Assembly: GCF_009600605.1 (NCBI RefSeq)
Contig: NZ_VWNA01000001.1
Coordinates: 2,094,501 to 2,158,500, forward strand
Origin: Segnochrobactrum spirostomi
Lineage (GTDB): Bacteria; Pseudomonadota; Alphaproteobacteria; Rhizobiales; Segnochrobactraceae
Direction of reading: 5' to 3'
DNA: 64,000 nt
The position numbers were made by a program, and so were the translations under genes. The notes beneath the pieces were generated by a model. It saw only the letters and a list, made by a program, of their open reading frames with translations, was not told the origin of the DNA and did not search any database. Shown piece by piece: positions 19,499 through 28,164 of the stretch. The first letter of the stretch is position 1; each line of letters opens with the position of its first letter.

Positions 19499-19843
19499 TC
19501 AGGCATGATGCGGCACGAGCCCCAGCATCGCGAGCCGATCCCGCAACTCGCCCTCCGCCATATGGGTGAGATCTTTCGCGAGTTCATCGACGATCTTCGC
19601 CTTCGTGCCGGGATGCAGGCCTTCCTTGATCTCGGCGAGTGCCTTCGGCAGCGCGACGAGCACGAGGCACTGGAACGCGCCGTCGGCATCGGCGGTGTTG
19701 ATCTGCTCGGCGAGCTGCTTCGGCATGTGGTGGTGCCCGTGGGTCAGGGTCTCCACCGGCGCAAACACGCCGTGGTGGAGAACGAGAATGCGGGCATGCG
19801 CTTCGTCGGCGACGACGAACCAAGTGGTCGGACGAATGGCCAT
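19499..19843 (-). CDS. Host attachment family protein (short form)
   Basis: A 114-residue protein starting MAIRPTTWFVVADEAHARIL. It matches the pattern of the host-attachment / BaeRF-like family: an N-terminal VVADxxxARI strand, a middle LVLVALPKALAEIKEGL, and a C-terminal VDELAKDLTHMAEGEL, where family members usually end. At 114 residues it lacks most of the variable central part of the usual 140-150-residue form. GGAGGAG lies 8 bases upstream. The biological role of the family is poorly defined; the name comes from an Agrobacterium-associated annotation. Confidence 0.75.
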   Translation of the reverse strand: MAIRPTTWFVVADEAHARILVLHHGVFAPVETLTHGHHHMPKQLAEQINTADADGAFQCLVLVALPKALAEIKEGLHPGTKAKIVDELAKDLTHMAEGELRDRLAMLGLVPHHA

Positions 19844-20008
19844 GATGAAAGCTCCTCCTTCCGAGGGGGCGCCGGAACCCGGACGGTGGCGGCGCCGCTC
19901 CTTCTTTTTCTGGCTTCCATTCGACTACCGCCGCGCACCGCTCGCCTTGAGCGAAATCAAAGGCGCACGAAACGCTCCTTCCGCGCCGAGAGCGGGTCGC
20001 CAAACGCA

Positions 20009-20035
20009 AACGGCCCGGGCGAGGCCCGGGCCGTT
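20009..20035 (-). terminator. Intrinsic terminator of rho
   Basis: A perfect 12-bp stem with a 3-base loop (AACGGCCCGGGC GAG GCCCGGGCCGTT). On the minus strand it is followed by TGCGTTT, and it lies 30 bases after the rho stop. It is the strongest hairpin in this part of the window. Confidence 0.7.
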
Positions 20036-20047
20036 CCACGTGAAACC
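20032..20047. other. Degenerate parS-like site
   Basis: CGTTCCACGTGAAACC matches 13 of 16 positions of the parS consensus seen twice at 15.1-15.4 kb, keeping the central CACGTG. It overlaps one arm of the rho terminator. ParB binding is uncertain. Confidence 0.35.
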
Positions 20048-20065
20048 GCGACGCGATCCAACGCG

Positions 20066-21331
20066 TCAGGTGTTCATCGAATCGAAGAATTCCTGGTTCG
20101 ACTTCGTCTGGCGCAGCTTGTCGAGGAGGAACTCGATCGCGTCCACCGTGCCCATCGGATTGAGGATACGGCGCAGGACGTAGGTCTTCTTGAGCTGGTC
20201 CGGCGGCACGATGAGCTCTTCCTTGCGGGTGCCCGAGCGCTGGATGTCCATCGCCGGGAACACGCGCTTGTCCGAGACCTTGCGGTCGAGGATGAGCTCG
20301 CAGTTGCCGGTGCCCTTGAACTCTTCGAAGATCACTTCGTCCATGCGGCTGCCGGTGTCGACGAGTGCGGTCGCGATGATCGTCAGCGAGCCGCCTTCCT
20401 CGATGTTGCGCGCCGCGCCGAAGAAGCGCTTCGGGCGCTGCAGGGCGTTGGCGTCGACACCGCCGGTCAGCACCTTGCCGGACGACGGCACGACCGTGTT
20501 GTAGGCGCGGCCGAGGCGGGTGATCGAATCAAGCAGGATGACGACGTCGCGCCCGTGCTCGACGAGCCGCTTCGCCTTCTCGATCACCATCTCGGCGACC
20601 TGGACGTGACGGGCGGCCGGCTCGTCGAAGGTCGACGAGATGACCTCGCCCTTCACCGAGCGCTGCATGTCCGTCACTTCTTCCGGACGCTCGTCGATGA
20701 GGAGCACGATCAGGTAGCACTCGGGATGGTTCGAGGTGATCGAGTGCGCGATGTTCTGGAGGAGCACCGTCTTACCGGTGCGCGGCGGCGCCACGATCAG
20801 GGCGCGCTGGCCCTTGCCGAGCGGCGCGACGAGATCGATCACGCGCGCCGAGATGTCTTTTTTCGTCGGGTCCGCGATCTCCATCTTGAACCGCTCGTCG
20901 GGATAGAGCGGGGTCAGATTGTCGAAGTGGACCTTGTGGCGCGCCTTGTCGGGATCTTCGAAGTTGATCGTGTTGACCTTGAGGAGGGCGAAATAACGCT
21001 CGCCTTCCTTGGGGCTACGGATCATGCCCTCGACGGTGTCACCGGTGCGCAGCGAGAAGCGGCGGATCTGCGAGGGCGAGACGTAGATGTCGTCCGGGCC
21101 GGGCAGATAGTTCGCGTCGGGCGAGCGTAGGAAGCCGAACCCGTCCTGGAGCACCTCGACGACGCCCTCGCCGACGATCTCGACTTCGCGGGCAGCGAGC
21201 TGCTTCAGGATCGCGAACATCAGCTCCTGTTTGCGCATGGTCGAAGCGTTTTCGACCTCGAGCTCCTCGGCAAAGACGAGCAGTTCGGTCGCAGTCTTCG
21301 ACTTGAGCTCCTGAAGCTTCATCTCCCGCAT
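20066..21331 (-). CDS. rho: Transcription termination factor Rho
   Basis: A 421-residue RNA-dependent ATPase hexamer. N-terminal domain [18 protein letters not shown]; primary RNA-binding cold-shock-like domain with [22 protein letters not shown]; Walker A APPRTGKT (about residues 183-190); Q-loop and R-loop region [11 protein letters not shown]-like sequence ([14 protein letters not shown]). Ends in [11 protein letters not shown]. Start at 21331 or the Met three codons later. It is monocistronic in appearance, with its own terminator. Confidence 0.98.
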   Translation of the reverse strand: MREMKLQELKSKTATELLVFAEELEVENASTMRKQELMFAILKQLAAREVEIVGEGVVEVLQDGFGFLRSPDANYLPGPDDIYVSPSQIRRFSLRTGDTVEGMIRSPKEGERYFALLKVNTINFEDPDKARHKVHFDNLTPLYPDERFKMEIADPTKKDISARVIDLVAPLGKGQRALIVAPPRTGKTVLLQNIAHSITSNHPECYLIVLLIDERPEEVTDMQRSVKGEVISSTFDEPAARHVQVAEMVIEKAKRLVEHGRDVVILLDSITRLGRAYNTVVPSSGKVLTGGVDANALQRPKRFFGAARNIEEGGSLTIIATALVDTGSRMDEVIFEEFKGTGNCELILDRKVSDKRVFPAMDIQRSGTRKEELIVPPDQLKKTYVLRRILNPMGTVDAIEFLLDKLRQTKSNQEFFDSMNT

Positions 21332-21599
21332 GAATTGTTCCTTGAAAGCGCGGCAGGTCTGACCCGTTTCACAGGTCGGAGGGGATTGGGGGAATGGGGG
21401 CGGATCTCGAACGGAAACGGAAAAGTCCGGTCTGGCGCCTCAGGCGACGAAAGCCAGTCTCAAGCAACTGGTCCGCGCGGGCTCCTGTCCGCCTCGAATG
21501 AGGACGCCCGGAACATAGTCGCTTCGTGCCGACGCGGCAAGACCACATCGGCGAGAACGGAACACAAATTCCAGCGCCTCGCGGCGCGGGGGTCGCGCC

Positions 21600-22031
21600 T
21601 CAGAACGGCTTCAGCACGACGAGGATCACGATGCCGATCAGGAGGACCGTCGGAACCTCGTTGAGAATTCGATAGAATCGGGCGGATTTGGTGTTCGCGT
21701 CGGCCGCGAACCGGCGCACCGCCCCGGCGAGATAGCCGTGCACACCCGACAGGATCAGCACCAAGAGCAACTTGGCGTGGAGCCATCCGGACACGAACCA
21801 GCCGCCCTGCCAAGCGAGGAGGAGACCGAAGACCCAGGTCGCGATCATCGCCGGCGTCGCGATCGCCTTGAGGAGGCGGCGTTCCATCACCTTGAAGGTC
21901 TCGGCCTTGTCCGAGCCCGGCGCGGCATCGGCGTGGTAGACCATCAGGCGCGGGAGATAGAACATCGCCGCCATCCACGCGATCAGCGAGAGGATGTGCA
22001 GGATCTTGAGCCAGCCGTAGAGATCGCTCAT
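21600..22031 (-). CDS. hemJ: Protoporphyrinogen IX oxidase HemJ
   Basis: A 143-residue inner-membrane protein with about four transmembrane segments. MSDLYGWLKILHILSLIAWMAAMFYLPRL contains the conserved His, and WLHAKLLLVLILSGVHGYL the second His/Lys-bearing helix. HemJ oxidises protoporphyrinogen IX in the penultimate heme step. It follows hemE by 77 bases, and the hemE-hemJ-rho order is shared by many Hyphomicrobiales. Confidence 0.93.
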   Translation of the reverse strand: MSDLYGWLKILHILSLIAWMAAMFYLPRLMVYHADAAPGSDKAETFKVMERRLLKAIATPAMIATWVFGLLLAWQGGWFVSGWLHAKLLLVLILSGVHGYLAGAVRRFAADANTKSARFYRILNEVPTVLLIGIVILVVLKPF

Positions 22032-22108
22032 TGCCGTCTCCCGTACGCGGCACCGGTTTCCGTCCCGGCGCCACCGATGACCGTTTCAGAGGGCGTGCCC
22101 CGCCCGGC

Positions 22109-23173
22109 TCATTGCTGACCGCGCCGGACCCGCGCGATCATCCGCTCGACGTGGGCGATCGGCGTCTCCGGCAGGATGCCGTGACCGAGATTGAACACGA
22201 AGGACCCTCCGGCAAGCGCCGTCATGATCTCGTCCAGCGCTTCGTCGAGCGCGCGGCCGCCGACGACGAGCCGCAGCGGATCGAGATTGCCCTGCACAGG
22301 CACCGAGTGCTGGAGCACAGCGGCCGTGTTGAGGGACACCGTCCAGTCGAGCCCGACGGCATCGACGCCGGTTTCCCGGGCGAACGCCATCAGCCGGGTG
22401 CCGCCGCCGCGTGGAAAGCCGATGATCGGCACCCCGGGCGCGGCCGCCTTCACGCGGCGCACGATTTCGGCGATCGGCGCAACCGTCCAGCGCATGAACG
22501 CGTCGCCGTCGAGATTGCCCGCCCAACTGTCGAAGATCTGCAGAGCATCCGCCCCGGCCTTCGCCTGGTTGACGAGGTGCTCGGACACCGCCTCGACGAG
22601 GACGTCGATCAAGGTCTGGAAGCGCTCCGGCTCGGCATAGGCCGCCTTGCGGACGAAAGCCTGGTCGGGTGTGCCTCTCCCGGCCACCATGTAAGTCGCC
22701 AGCGTCCACGGCGCCCCGGCGAAGCCGATGAGAGCCGTCTCGGGCGCCAGGGCGCTCCTGACCTCCCGGAGCGCCGTGTAGACCGGTTCGAGATGCGGGG
22801 TGAGCCGCCCGCGGTCGAGCCCACTCACTGCCCCGAGCGGCAGCGGCTCGAGCCGGGGGCCTTCGCCCTCGACGAACTTGACGGGCTGCCCGAGGGCATC
22901 CGGGATGACCAGGATGTCGGAGAAGATGATCGCCGCATCGAAACCAAAACGGCGGATCGGCTGGAGCGTCGCCTCGGTGGCGAGCTCAGGCTGGTAGCAG
23001 AAATCGAGGAAGCTCTTCGCCTTTTCCCGGATCGCCCGATATTCCGGGAGATAACGACCCGCCTGGCGCATCAGCCACATCGGCGGCACACGGCTATGTC
23101 CCCCCTTCAGAGCCTCGAGGAGCGGGACTGTCGGCCGGCTCTCAGGGACGGCGGACTTTCCACCCATCTCCAT
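22109..23173 (-). CDS. hemE: Uroporphyrinogen decarboxylase
   Basis: A 354-residue enzyme that decarboxylates uroporphyrinogen III to coproporphyrinogen III. It contains [42 protein letters not shown] and the C-terminal [17 protein letters not shown]. Starts at 23173 or two codons later are possible. Its promoter must lie within the predicted origin, overlapping CtrA-type motifs, as at hemE of Caulobacter. Confidence 0.97.
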   Translation of the reverse strand: MEMGGKSAVPESRPTVPLLEALKGGHSRVPPMWLMRQAGRYLPEYRAIREKAKSFLDFCYQPELATEATLQPIRRFGFDAAIIFSDILVIPDALGQPVKFVEGEGPRLEPLPLGAVSGLDRGRLTPHLEPVYTALREVRSALAPETALIGFAGAPWTLATYMVAGRGTPDQAFVRKAAYAEPERFQTLIDVLVEAVSEHLVNQAKAGADALQIFDSWAGNLDGDAFMRWTVAPIAEIVRRVKAAAPGVPIIGFPRGGGTRLMAFARETGVDAVGLDWTVSLNTAAVLQHSVPVQGNLDPLRLVVGGRALDEALDEIMTALAGGSFVFNLGHGILPETPIAHVERMIARVRRGQQ

Positions 23174-23189
23174 CTTAAGGAATCCTTCT

Positions 23190-23204
23190 TTAAGGGTTTG
23201 TTAA
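23190..23204. promoter_or_regulatory. CtrA-type binding motif A (TTAA-N7-TTAA)
   Basis: TTAA at 23190-23193 and 23201-23204 with exactly 7 bases between them. It lies 17 bases upstream of the hemE start codon, inside the AT-rich part of the origin. Confidence 0.7.
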
Positions 23205-23210
23205 TGTTTC

Positions 23211-23225
23211 TTAACGGTTGATTAA
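23211..23225. promoter_or_regulatory. CtrA-type binding motif B (TTAA-N7-TTAA)
   Basis: TTAA at 23211-23214 and 23222-23225 with exactly 7 bases between. Another TTAA at 23231-23234 follows. Together with motif A this makes a cluster of two full sites in 36 bases. Confidence 0.7.
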
Positions 23226-23403
23226 GGGGATTAACGGCCGTTCACAATTGGACGTCGCGTTCCGCCGGCCCGTCGGCAGAATGACCACAGGGCTGGCCGA
23301 CTTATACCCAGGCGCCACGTTCTCGACGATTTCGCTCGTTTCGCCAAAGGCTTGTACCCAATACCCGTCTGCATTGCCGACAGATTATCCCAAACTTATG
23401 AAC

Positions 23404-23436
23404 GGGGAGAGAGTCTGAGGATGGGGCTCTCTCCCC
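23404..23436. repeat. Inverted repeat in the origin region
   Basis: A perfect 10-bp stem (GGGGAGAGAG / CTCTCTCCCC) with a 13-base loop. There is no T-run. It overlaps the single GANTC methylation motif of the region. Confidence 0.6.
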
Positions 23437-23587
23437 GAAATTCACGTGTCCTGGATAACCCGGACCCGTTAAGGAAGCTCTGTTGAGAAATCGCGGGTCA
23501 TCCTCAGGACGGCGCTCCGACGCCGTCCGGCTGCCCGAGATGTCCACGCGCGTCCACAGCGCTGTGGATGATGACGAGGAGAACGCC

Positions 23588-24433
23588 GTGCCGACCTTCT
23601 TCCATCTGCATCTCGTGTCGGATTCGACGGGCGAGACGCTGAGCATGGTGGCGCGTGCGACGGTCGCCCGCTACGACGACGTCGAGGCGATCGAGCATTT
23701 CTATCCGCTGGTGCGCTCCGACAAGCAGCTCGACCGCGTGCTGGCCGATATCGAGGCCTCACCCGGCATGGTGCTTTATACCATGATCAATCCGGAGATG
23801 ACGGAACGGCTGGTGCGGACCTGCCGCGATCTCGGCCTGCCGTGCGCCGACGTGCTCGATCCGGTAATCCGCATGTTTCAGTCCTATCTGAATATGCCGC
23901 AGATGCCCCGGGTCGGAGGCCAGCATCAGCTCGACGCGGATTATTTCAAGCGAATCGACGCCCTCAATTTCGTGCTGATGCACGATGACGGGGCGCTTCC
24001 CGAGGATCTCGAGGAGGCGGAGGTCGTCCTCGTCGGAGTGAGCCGGACATCGAAGACGCCGACGTCGATCTATCTCGCGAACCGCGGCGTCAAGGCGACC
24101 AACATCCCGATCGTGCCGGCGATCCCGTTGCCGCCCAAGCTCTTCCGCGCCAAGCGGCCGCTCGTCGTCGGCCTCATCGCGAGCCCGGAGCGCATCGCGC
24201 AGATCCGCGAACACCGGCTTTTGACTCTGAACGCCGACCCGCGTTCAACGAGTTATGTCGATCGCCACGCCATCGCCGAGGAGGTTGCCCTGACCCGCCG
24301 GCTGTGTAGCGAACACGGCTGGCCGATCATCGACGTCACCCGCCGCTCGATCGAGGAGACGGCGGCCGCCATCATCGCCCTGCTCAAGGAACATCGCGTC
24401 CGTCTTGCCGCCCTGGCCGAGACCGGGCGATAA
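23588..24433 (+). CDS. Pyruvate,phosphate dikinase / PEP synthase regulatory protein (DUF299)
   Basis: A 281-residue bifunctional kinase/pyrophosphorylase family member acting on a Thr of PPDK or PEP synthase. The start is a GTG at 23588 giving the conserved N terminus (M/V)PTFFHLHLVSDSTGET; GAGGAG lies about 8 bases upstream. The P-loop-like GVSRTSKTPTS is near residue 150, and SPERIAQIREHRL follows. In-frame codons further upstream cross the origin and are not conserved. It is the first gene right of the origin, followed by maf-aroE-coaE-dnaQ. Confidence 0.92.
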   Translation: MPTFFHLHLVSDSTGETLSMVARATVARYDDVEAIEHFYPLVRSDKQLDRVLADIEASPGMVLYTMINPEMTERLVRTCRDLGLPCADVLDPVIRMFQSYLNMPQMPRVGGQHQLDADYFKRIDALNFVLMHDDGALPEDLEEAEVVLVGVSRTSKTPTSIYLANRGVKATNIPIVPAIPLPPKLFRAKRPLVVGLIASPERIAQIREHRLLTLNADPRSTSYVDRHAIAEEVALTRRLCSEHGWPIIDVTRRSIEETAAAIIALLKEHRVRLAALAETGR

Positions 24434-24552
24434 ACGCCTTCATGGAAAACACACATTCGAAGGGTCGTCGGTGGTATCGCCGGCCACTCCGCCTCGTCGT
24501 CTCCCGCAGTTCGGATACGGTGGGCCCGGACCCCTCCCAGGAAGGACCCCGC

Positions 24553-25152
24553 GTGATCCGTCCGATCGTTCTCGCCTCGCGGTCGAGCGCCCGAGGCCGT
24601 CTCCTTGCCGAAGCCGGCATCGCCTTCGAGGCGGAGCCCGCCGACCTCGATGAACGCGTGCTCGAACTGCCGCTCCTGGCGTCTGGATCGGCGCCCGACA
24701 CCATCGCCCTGCGTCTCGCCGAGGAGAAGGCCCTCGCCGTCGCCCGCCGCCGATCCGATGCGCTCGTGATCGGCTGCGATCAGACCCTCGATCTCGAAGG
24801 CCACCGCTTCAACAAGGCGGAGAGCCGCGAGGCGGCCGCCGACCAGCTCCGGGCGTTGCGCGGCAAGACCCACGCGCTCCATTCGGCGGTCGTCATCGTC
24901 GAAGACGGGGCCGTGACGTGGAGCCACGTCTCGACGGCGAAACTCACCATGCGCCCCTTCAGCGAGGACTTCCTCGCCGATTATCTCGACCGGGTCGGCG
25001 ACAGCGTGCTCGGCAGTGTCGGCGCCTATCAGCTCGAGGGGTTCGGCGTGCAGCTCTTCAGCGCGATCGATGGCGACTTCTTCACCATTCTCGGCTTGCC
25101 GATGCTGCCGCTCGCCGAGCGGCTGCGCGCCACCGGAAATCTGCGCGCATGA
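24553..25152 (+). CDS. maf: Maf-like nucleotide pyrophosphatase
   Basis: About 199 residues. IVLASRSSARGRLLAEAGI matches the Maf N-terminal signature LASxSxxR; VIGCDQTLDLEG and SVLGSVGAYQLEG are the other conserved blocks. The family hydrolyses non-canonical or modified nucleoside triphosphates. The GTG at 24553 is chosen because AGGAAGG lies 7 bases upstream. The stop overlaps the aroE start by 4 bases, so the two are translationally coupled. Confidence 0.92.
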   Translation: MIRPIVLASRSSARGRLLAEAGIAFEAEPADLDERVLELPLLASGSAPDTIALRLAEEKALAVARRRSDALVIGCDQTLDLEGHRFNKAESREAAADQLRALRGKTHALHSAVVIVEDGAVTWSHVSTAKLTMRPFSEDFLADYLDRVGDSVLGSVGAYQLEGFGVQLFSAIDGDFFTILGLPMLPLAERLRATGNLRA

Positions 25153-25997
25153 GCGGGACCGATGCCATCCGGAGCGGACCGCGCGCCGGCGTCGCCGGAT
25201 GGCCGGTCGCCCATTCGCGTTCGCCCATCATCCACGGCCGTTGGCTCGCGAAGCACGGAATCGCCGGATCGTATGAGCGGGTGCCAGTCGCCCCCGACGG
25301 GGCGGAGGCCTTCTTCGCGACCCTCGCGCGGGGCGACTTCGCCGGGCTCAACGTCACGGTGCCCCACAAGGAGCTCGCCGCCCGCGCCTGCGACGCGCTC
25401 GAACCCGTCGCCGCCGCGCTCGGCGCGGCGAATACGCTCTGGGTGGAGAACGGCCGGCTCTACGGCACCAACACCGACGTGGAAGGCTTCCTCGCCAATC
25501 TCGACGAGGGCGCGCCCGGGTGGGATGCCGATCCCGGCCCGGCCATTGTGCTCGGCGCCGGCGGCGCGGCGCGGGCGGTGATCCACGGCCTCGCCTCGCG
25601 AGGCTTTGCGCCGATCGCGATCGTCAACCGCACGCTCGACCGCGCAGCGCTCCTGACCGGCTTGGCGCCGGTCGCCTCCGCCCATGGTTACGAAGACCTG
25701 CCGAAGCTCCTCGAGACGGCGCGGTTCGTCGTCAACACGACGTCCCTCGGCATGAACGGCTCGCCGCCGCTCGACATCGACCTCACGCCCCTCGATCCGG
25801 CGGCGCTCGTCACCGATATCGTCTATGTGCCGCTCGAGACGCCGCTGCTCGCCCTGGCTCGGGCGCGGGGAAACCCAGTGGTGGATGGGCTCGGCATGCT
25901 GCTGCATCAGGCGGTGCCGGGCTTCGAGCGCTGGTTCGGGGTACGGCCGACCGTCGACGCCGCCTTGCGGGCCGAGGTTCTCGCGACCTTCGCCTGA
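25149..25997 (+). CDS. aroE: Shikimate dehydrogenase (NADP+)
   Basis: A 282-residue enzyme of the shikimate pathway. It has VAGWPVAHSRSPIIHGRWL (shikimate-binding Ser pair), GLNVTVPHKE (catalytic Lys), NTDVEGF, the nucleotide-binding GAGGAARAV, and the C-terminal VDGLGMLLHQAVPGFERWFG. The ATG at 25149 lies inside an ATGA overlap with maf. Maf-aroE-coaE-dnaQ is a conserved alphaproteobacterial cluster. Confidence 0.96.
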   Translation: MSGTDAIRSGPRAGVAGWPVAHSRSPIIHGRWLAKHGIAGSYERVPVAPDGAEAFFATLARGDFAGLNVTVPHKELAARACDALEPVAAALGAANTLWVENGRLYGTNTDVEGFLANLDEGAPGWDADPGPAIVLGAGGAARAVIHGLASRGFAPIAIVNRTLDRAALLTGLAPVASAHGYEDLPKLLETARFVVNTTSLGMNGSPPLDIDLTPLDPAALVTDIVYVPLETPLLALARARGNPVVDGLGMLLHQAVPGFERWFGVRPTVDAALRAEVLATFA

Positions 25998-26095
25998 CAC
26001 GGCCGGGGAAGACGTACGACGGACGAAACGAAGGGACGAGGCCGGGCTTCGGCGAGGAGCGACCGGCCTCTCGGCGCCAGGAAAGGGCCGCGCGG

Positions 26096-26749
26096 ATGAT
26101 CGTTCTCGGCCTCACCGGTTCGGTCGGCATGGGCAAGTCTACGGTCGCCGGCATGATCCGTGCCCGCGGCGTCCCGGTGAACGACGCCGATGCGGTGGTG
26201 CATCGGCTCTATGCAGGCGCCGCCGTGCCGCTGATCGAGGCCGCCTTTCCCGGGACGGTGGTCGACGGTGTCGTCGATCGGGGGACGCTCGGCCGGCTCG
26301 TGTTCGGCGACGACGCGGCGATGAAACGGCTCGAGGCGCTCGTCCACCCGCTGGTCGCGAGGGCCGAGATCGATTTTCTCGCCGCTGCCCGCGCCACCGG
26401 CCATCGCGTCGTCGTGCTCGACATTCCGCTTCTGTTCGAGATCCGGGCCGAGGGCCGCGTCGATGCGATCGCCACCGTCTCCGCCCCGGCAGCGGTGCAG
26501 CGCGACCGTGTGCTGCGCCGTCCGGGCATGACCGCGGAGCGCCTCGCCGCCGTGCTCGCCCGCCAGATGCCGGACGACGAGAAGCGCCGACGCAGCCATT
26601 TCGTCGTCGACACCAGCGGGCCGCTGGAGGCGACCCGGCGTCAGGTCGCGGCCTTGTTGCGCACGCTCGCCGGAATGCAGGGGAAAAGGCGCCGCGACGC
26701 CTTGCCGGGCGTGGCGCCTGCGCCGACAACGGCCGCACCGGGCCGGTGA
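26096..26749 (+). CDS. coaE: Dephospho-CoA kinase
   Basis: A 217-residue P-loop kinase making CoA from dephospho-CoA. MIVLGLTGSVGMGKSTVAGM gives Walker A at about residues 8-15; DADAVVHRLY, HPLV and LLFEIRAEGRVD are conserved. The C-terminal 20 residues are a basic/Ala-Pro extension. The ATG at 26096 follows GGAAAGG and starts the family signature directly. Confidence 0.95.
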   Translation: MIVLGLTGSVGMGKSTVAGMIRARGVPVNDADAVVHRLYAGAAVPLIEAAFPGTVVDGVVDRGTLGRLVFGDDAAMKRLEALVHPLVARAEIDFLAAARATGHRVVVLDIPLLFEIRAEGRVDAIATVSAPAAVQRDRVLRRPGMTAERLAAVLARQMPDDEKRRRSHFVVDTSGPLEATRRQVAALLRTLAGMQGKRRRDALPGVAPAPTTAAPGR

Positions 26750-26773
26750 TTGTCTCGAAGCGAGGGCGGGCTG

Positions 26774-27481
26774 ATGCGCGAGATCGTGTTCGACACGGAA
26801 ACGACGGGGCTCAATGCCCGCGGCGGTGATCGCCTCGTCGAACTCGGCGGCGTCGAACTCGTCAACGGCTTCCCGACCGGCCGCTCCTATCACGCCTACA
26901 TCAATCCCGAGCGCGACATGCCGGCCGAGGCCTTCGCGGTGCACGGACTGTCGGGCGAATTTCTCGCCGACAAGCCGCGTTTCGCCGAGGTCGCAGACGA
27001 TTTCCTGACCTTCCTCGGCGAGGCGACCCTCGTCATCCACAATGCCGATTTCGATATGGGCTTCATCAACATGGAGCTCGGGCGGCTCGGCCGGCCGGCC
27101 ATCGGCGCGGACCGAGTGATCGACACGCTCCAGATCGCGCGACGCAAGCACCCGGCGGGGCCGAACTCCCTCGATGCGCTCTGCTCGCGCTACAAGATCG
27201 ACAATTCGTCGCGCACCAAGCACGGCGCCTTGCTCGACGCCGAACTCCTTGCCGAGGTCTATCTCGAACTGCTCGGCGGCCGGCAGGCGGCGCTCGGCCT
27301 CGCCGGCGAGAGCGGTGCGCCCGGCGGCGGCCGCGCGACGGGCCCGCTCAAGCCGGCTCACGCCCGCCAGCGCCCGGCGCCGCTGCCCTCCTTCGTCACG
27401 CCCCAGGAGGAGATCGCCCACGCCGCCTTCGTCGCGACGCTGGGCGAGGCCGCCCTCTGGAAAAAATACGAGCCGGCCTGA
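26774..27481 (+). CDS. dnaQ: DNA polymerase III epsilon subunit (3'-5' exonuclease)
   Basis: A 235-residue proofreading subunit. Exo I MREIVFDTETTGL, exo II VIHNADFDMGFINMEL and exo III KHGALLDAELLAEVY with the final His-Asp pair mark a DEDDh exonuclease. The C-terminal tail, Pro-rich then AALWKKYEP, would contact the alpha subunit. The ATG at 26774 begins the domain; an upstream TTG is unlikely. The 3' end of the gene also encodes the terminator hairpin used by secB from the other strand. Confidence 0.95.
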   Translation: MREIVFDTETTGLNARGGDRLVELGGVELVNGFPTGRSYHAYINPERDMPAEAFAVHGLSGEFLADKPRFAEVADDFLTFLGEATLVIHNADFDMGFINMELGRLGRPAIGADRVIDTLQIARRKHPAGPNSLDALCSRYKIDNSSRTKHGALLDAELLAEVYLELLGGRQAALGLAGESGAPGGGRATGPLKPAHARQRPAPLPSFVTPQEEIAHAAFVATLGEAALWKKYEPA

Positions 27482-27497
27482 AGGCTCGGGCCGGCTC
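27461..27497 (-). terminator. Intrinsic terminator of secB, embedded in the dnaQ 3' end
   Basis: On the minus strand a perfect 9-bp stem (GAGCCGGCC / GGCCGGCTC, 10-base loop, 27470-27497) is followed by TATTTTTT (27461-27468). It lies 51 bases after the secB stop and overlaps the last codons and stop of dnaQ on the opposite strand. Confidence 0.8.
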
Positions 27498-27548
27498 GAT
27501 GATGGTGCGGGGTCGTCGTGCGCGCGGGCCGCGAGGCGCCGCGGCGGA

Positions 27549-28031
27549 TCAGTTCGGGGCGCCGGCGGCGACGGCGGCCGCCTGGGCGCGCTGGATGTTC
27601 TGCTGATAGAGCGCGACGAAATCGATCGGATCGATCAGGAGCGGGGGGAAACCGCCGTTGCGGGTCGCGTCCGCGACGATCTGACGCGCGAACGGGAACA
27701 GAAGACGCGGGCACTCGATCATGACGAGCGGCTGGAGGTGTTCCCCCGGCACGTTCTGGATGCGGAAGATGCCGGCATAGGCGATCTCGGTGTGGAACAC
27801 GACGTCGTCTTCCGAGCCGGCGCGAGCGTCGAGCAGCAGCGTCACCTCGATGTCCGCCTCGGAGAGGGCGCGGGCATTGACGTTGACGTTGACCGTGATC
27901 GCGGGGGCTTGCTGGCGCGGCTGCAGCGAGAGCGGCGCCTTCGGATTCTCGAACGAGAAATCCTTGAGGTACTGCGCCAGCACGTTGATGGAGGGCGGGG
28001 CGGTCACGCCGCCGTTCTCGGTGTCGCTCAT
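27549..28031 (-). CDS. secB: Protein-export chaperone SecB
   Basis: A 160-residue tetrameric cytosolic chaperone keeping preproteins unfolded for SecA. Conserved parts: [34 protein letters not shown] (substrate groove) and [16 protein letters not shown]. It converges with dnaQ, sharing the terminator region, and has its own promoter region towards fxsA. Confidence 0.96.
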   Translation of the reverse strand: MSDTENGGVTAPPSINVLAQYLKDFSFENPKAPLSLQPRQQAPAITVNVNVNARALSEADIEVTLLLDARAGSEDDVVFHTEIAYAGIFRIQNVPGEHLQPLVMIECPRLLFPFARQIVADATRNGGFPPLLIDPIDFVALYQQNIQRAQAAAVAAGAPN

Positions 28032-28164
28032 CGGGTCCGCTCGGGTCGGTTCGGCGCCGGGCCGGAGATCGGCTCAGCCGCGTTGAAGAGGTTCGGTCGA
28101 ACGTGTCGGTCCGGCCGCACCGCTCGCTAGCACGTCCGCCTGTCCCCGTCCAATCGACCGCGGC

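Larger units (their letters stand above)
23174..23587. other. oriC: Predicted chromosomal replication origin (oriC)
   Basis: 414 bases without a gene between divergent hemE and the PPDK regulator, the location of the origin in Caulobacter and predicted in many alphaproteobacteria. It has an AT-rich segment (23171-23235), two perfect TTAA-N7-TTAA motifs plus a third adjacent TTAA, DnaA-box-like 9-mers at 23302-23310 and 23563-23571 (8/9 to TTATNCACA) and at 23352-23360, 23385-23393 and 23450-23458 (7/9), one GANTC site (23411-23415) and an inverted repeat. Genes to the left mostly point left. No perfect DnaA box was found. Confidence 0.75.
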
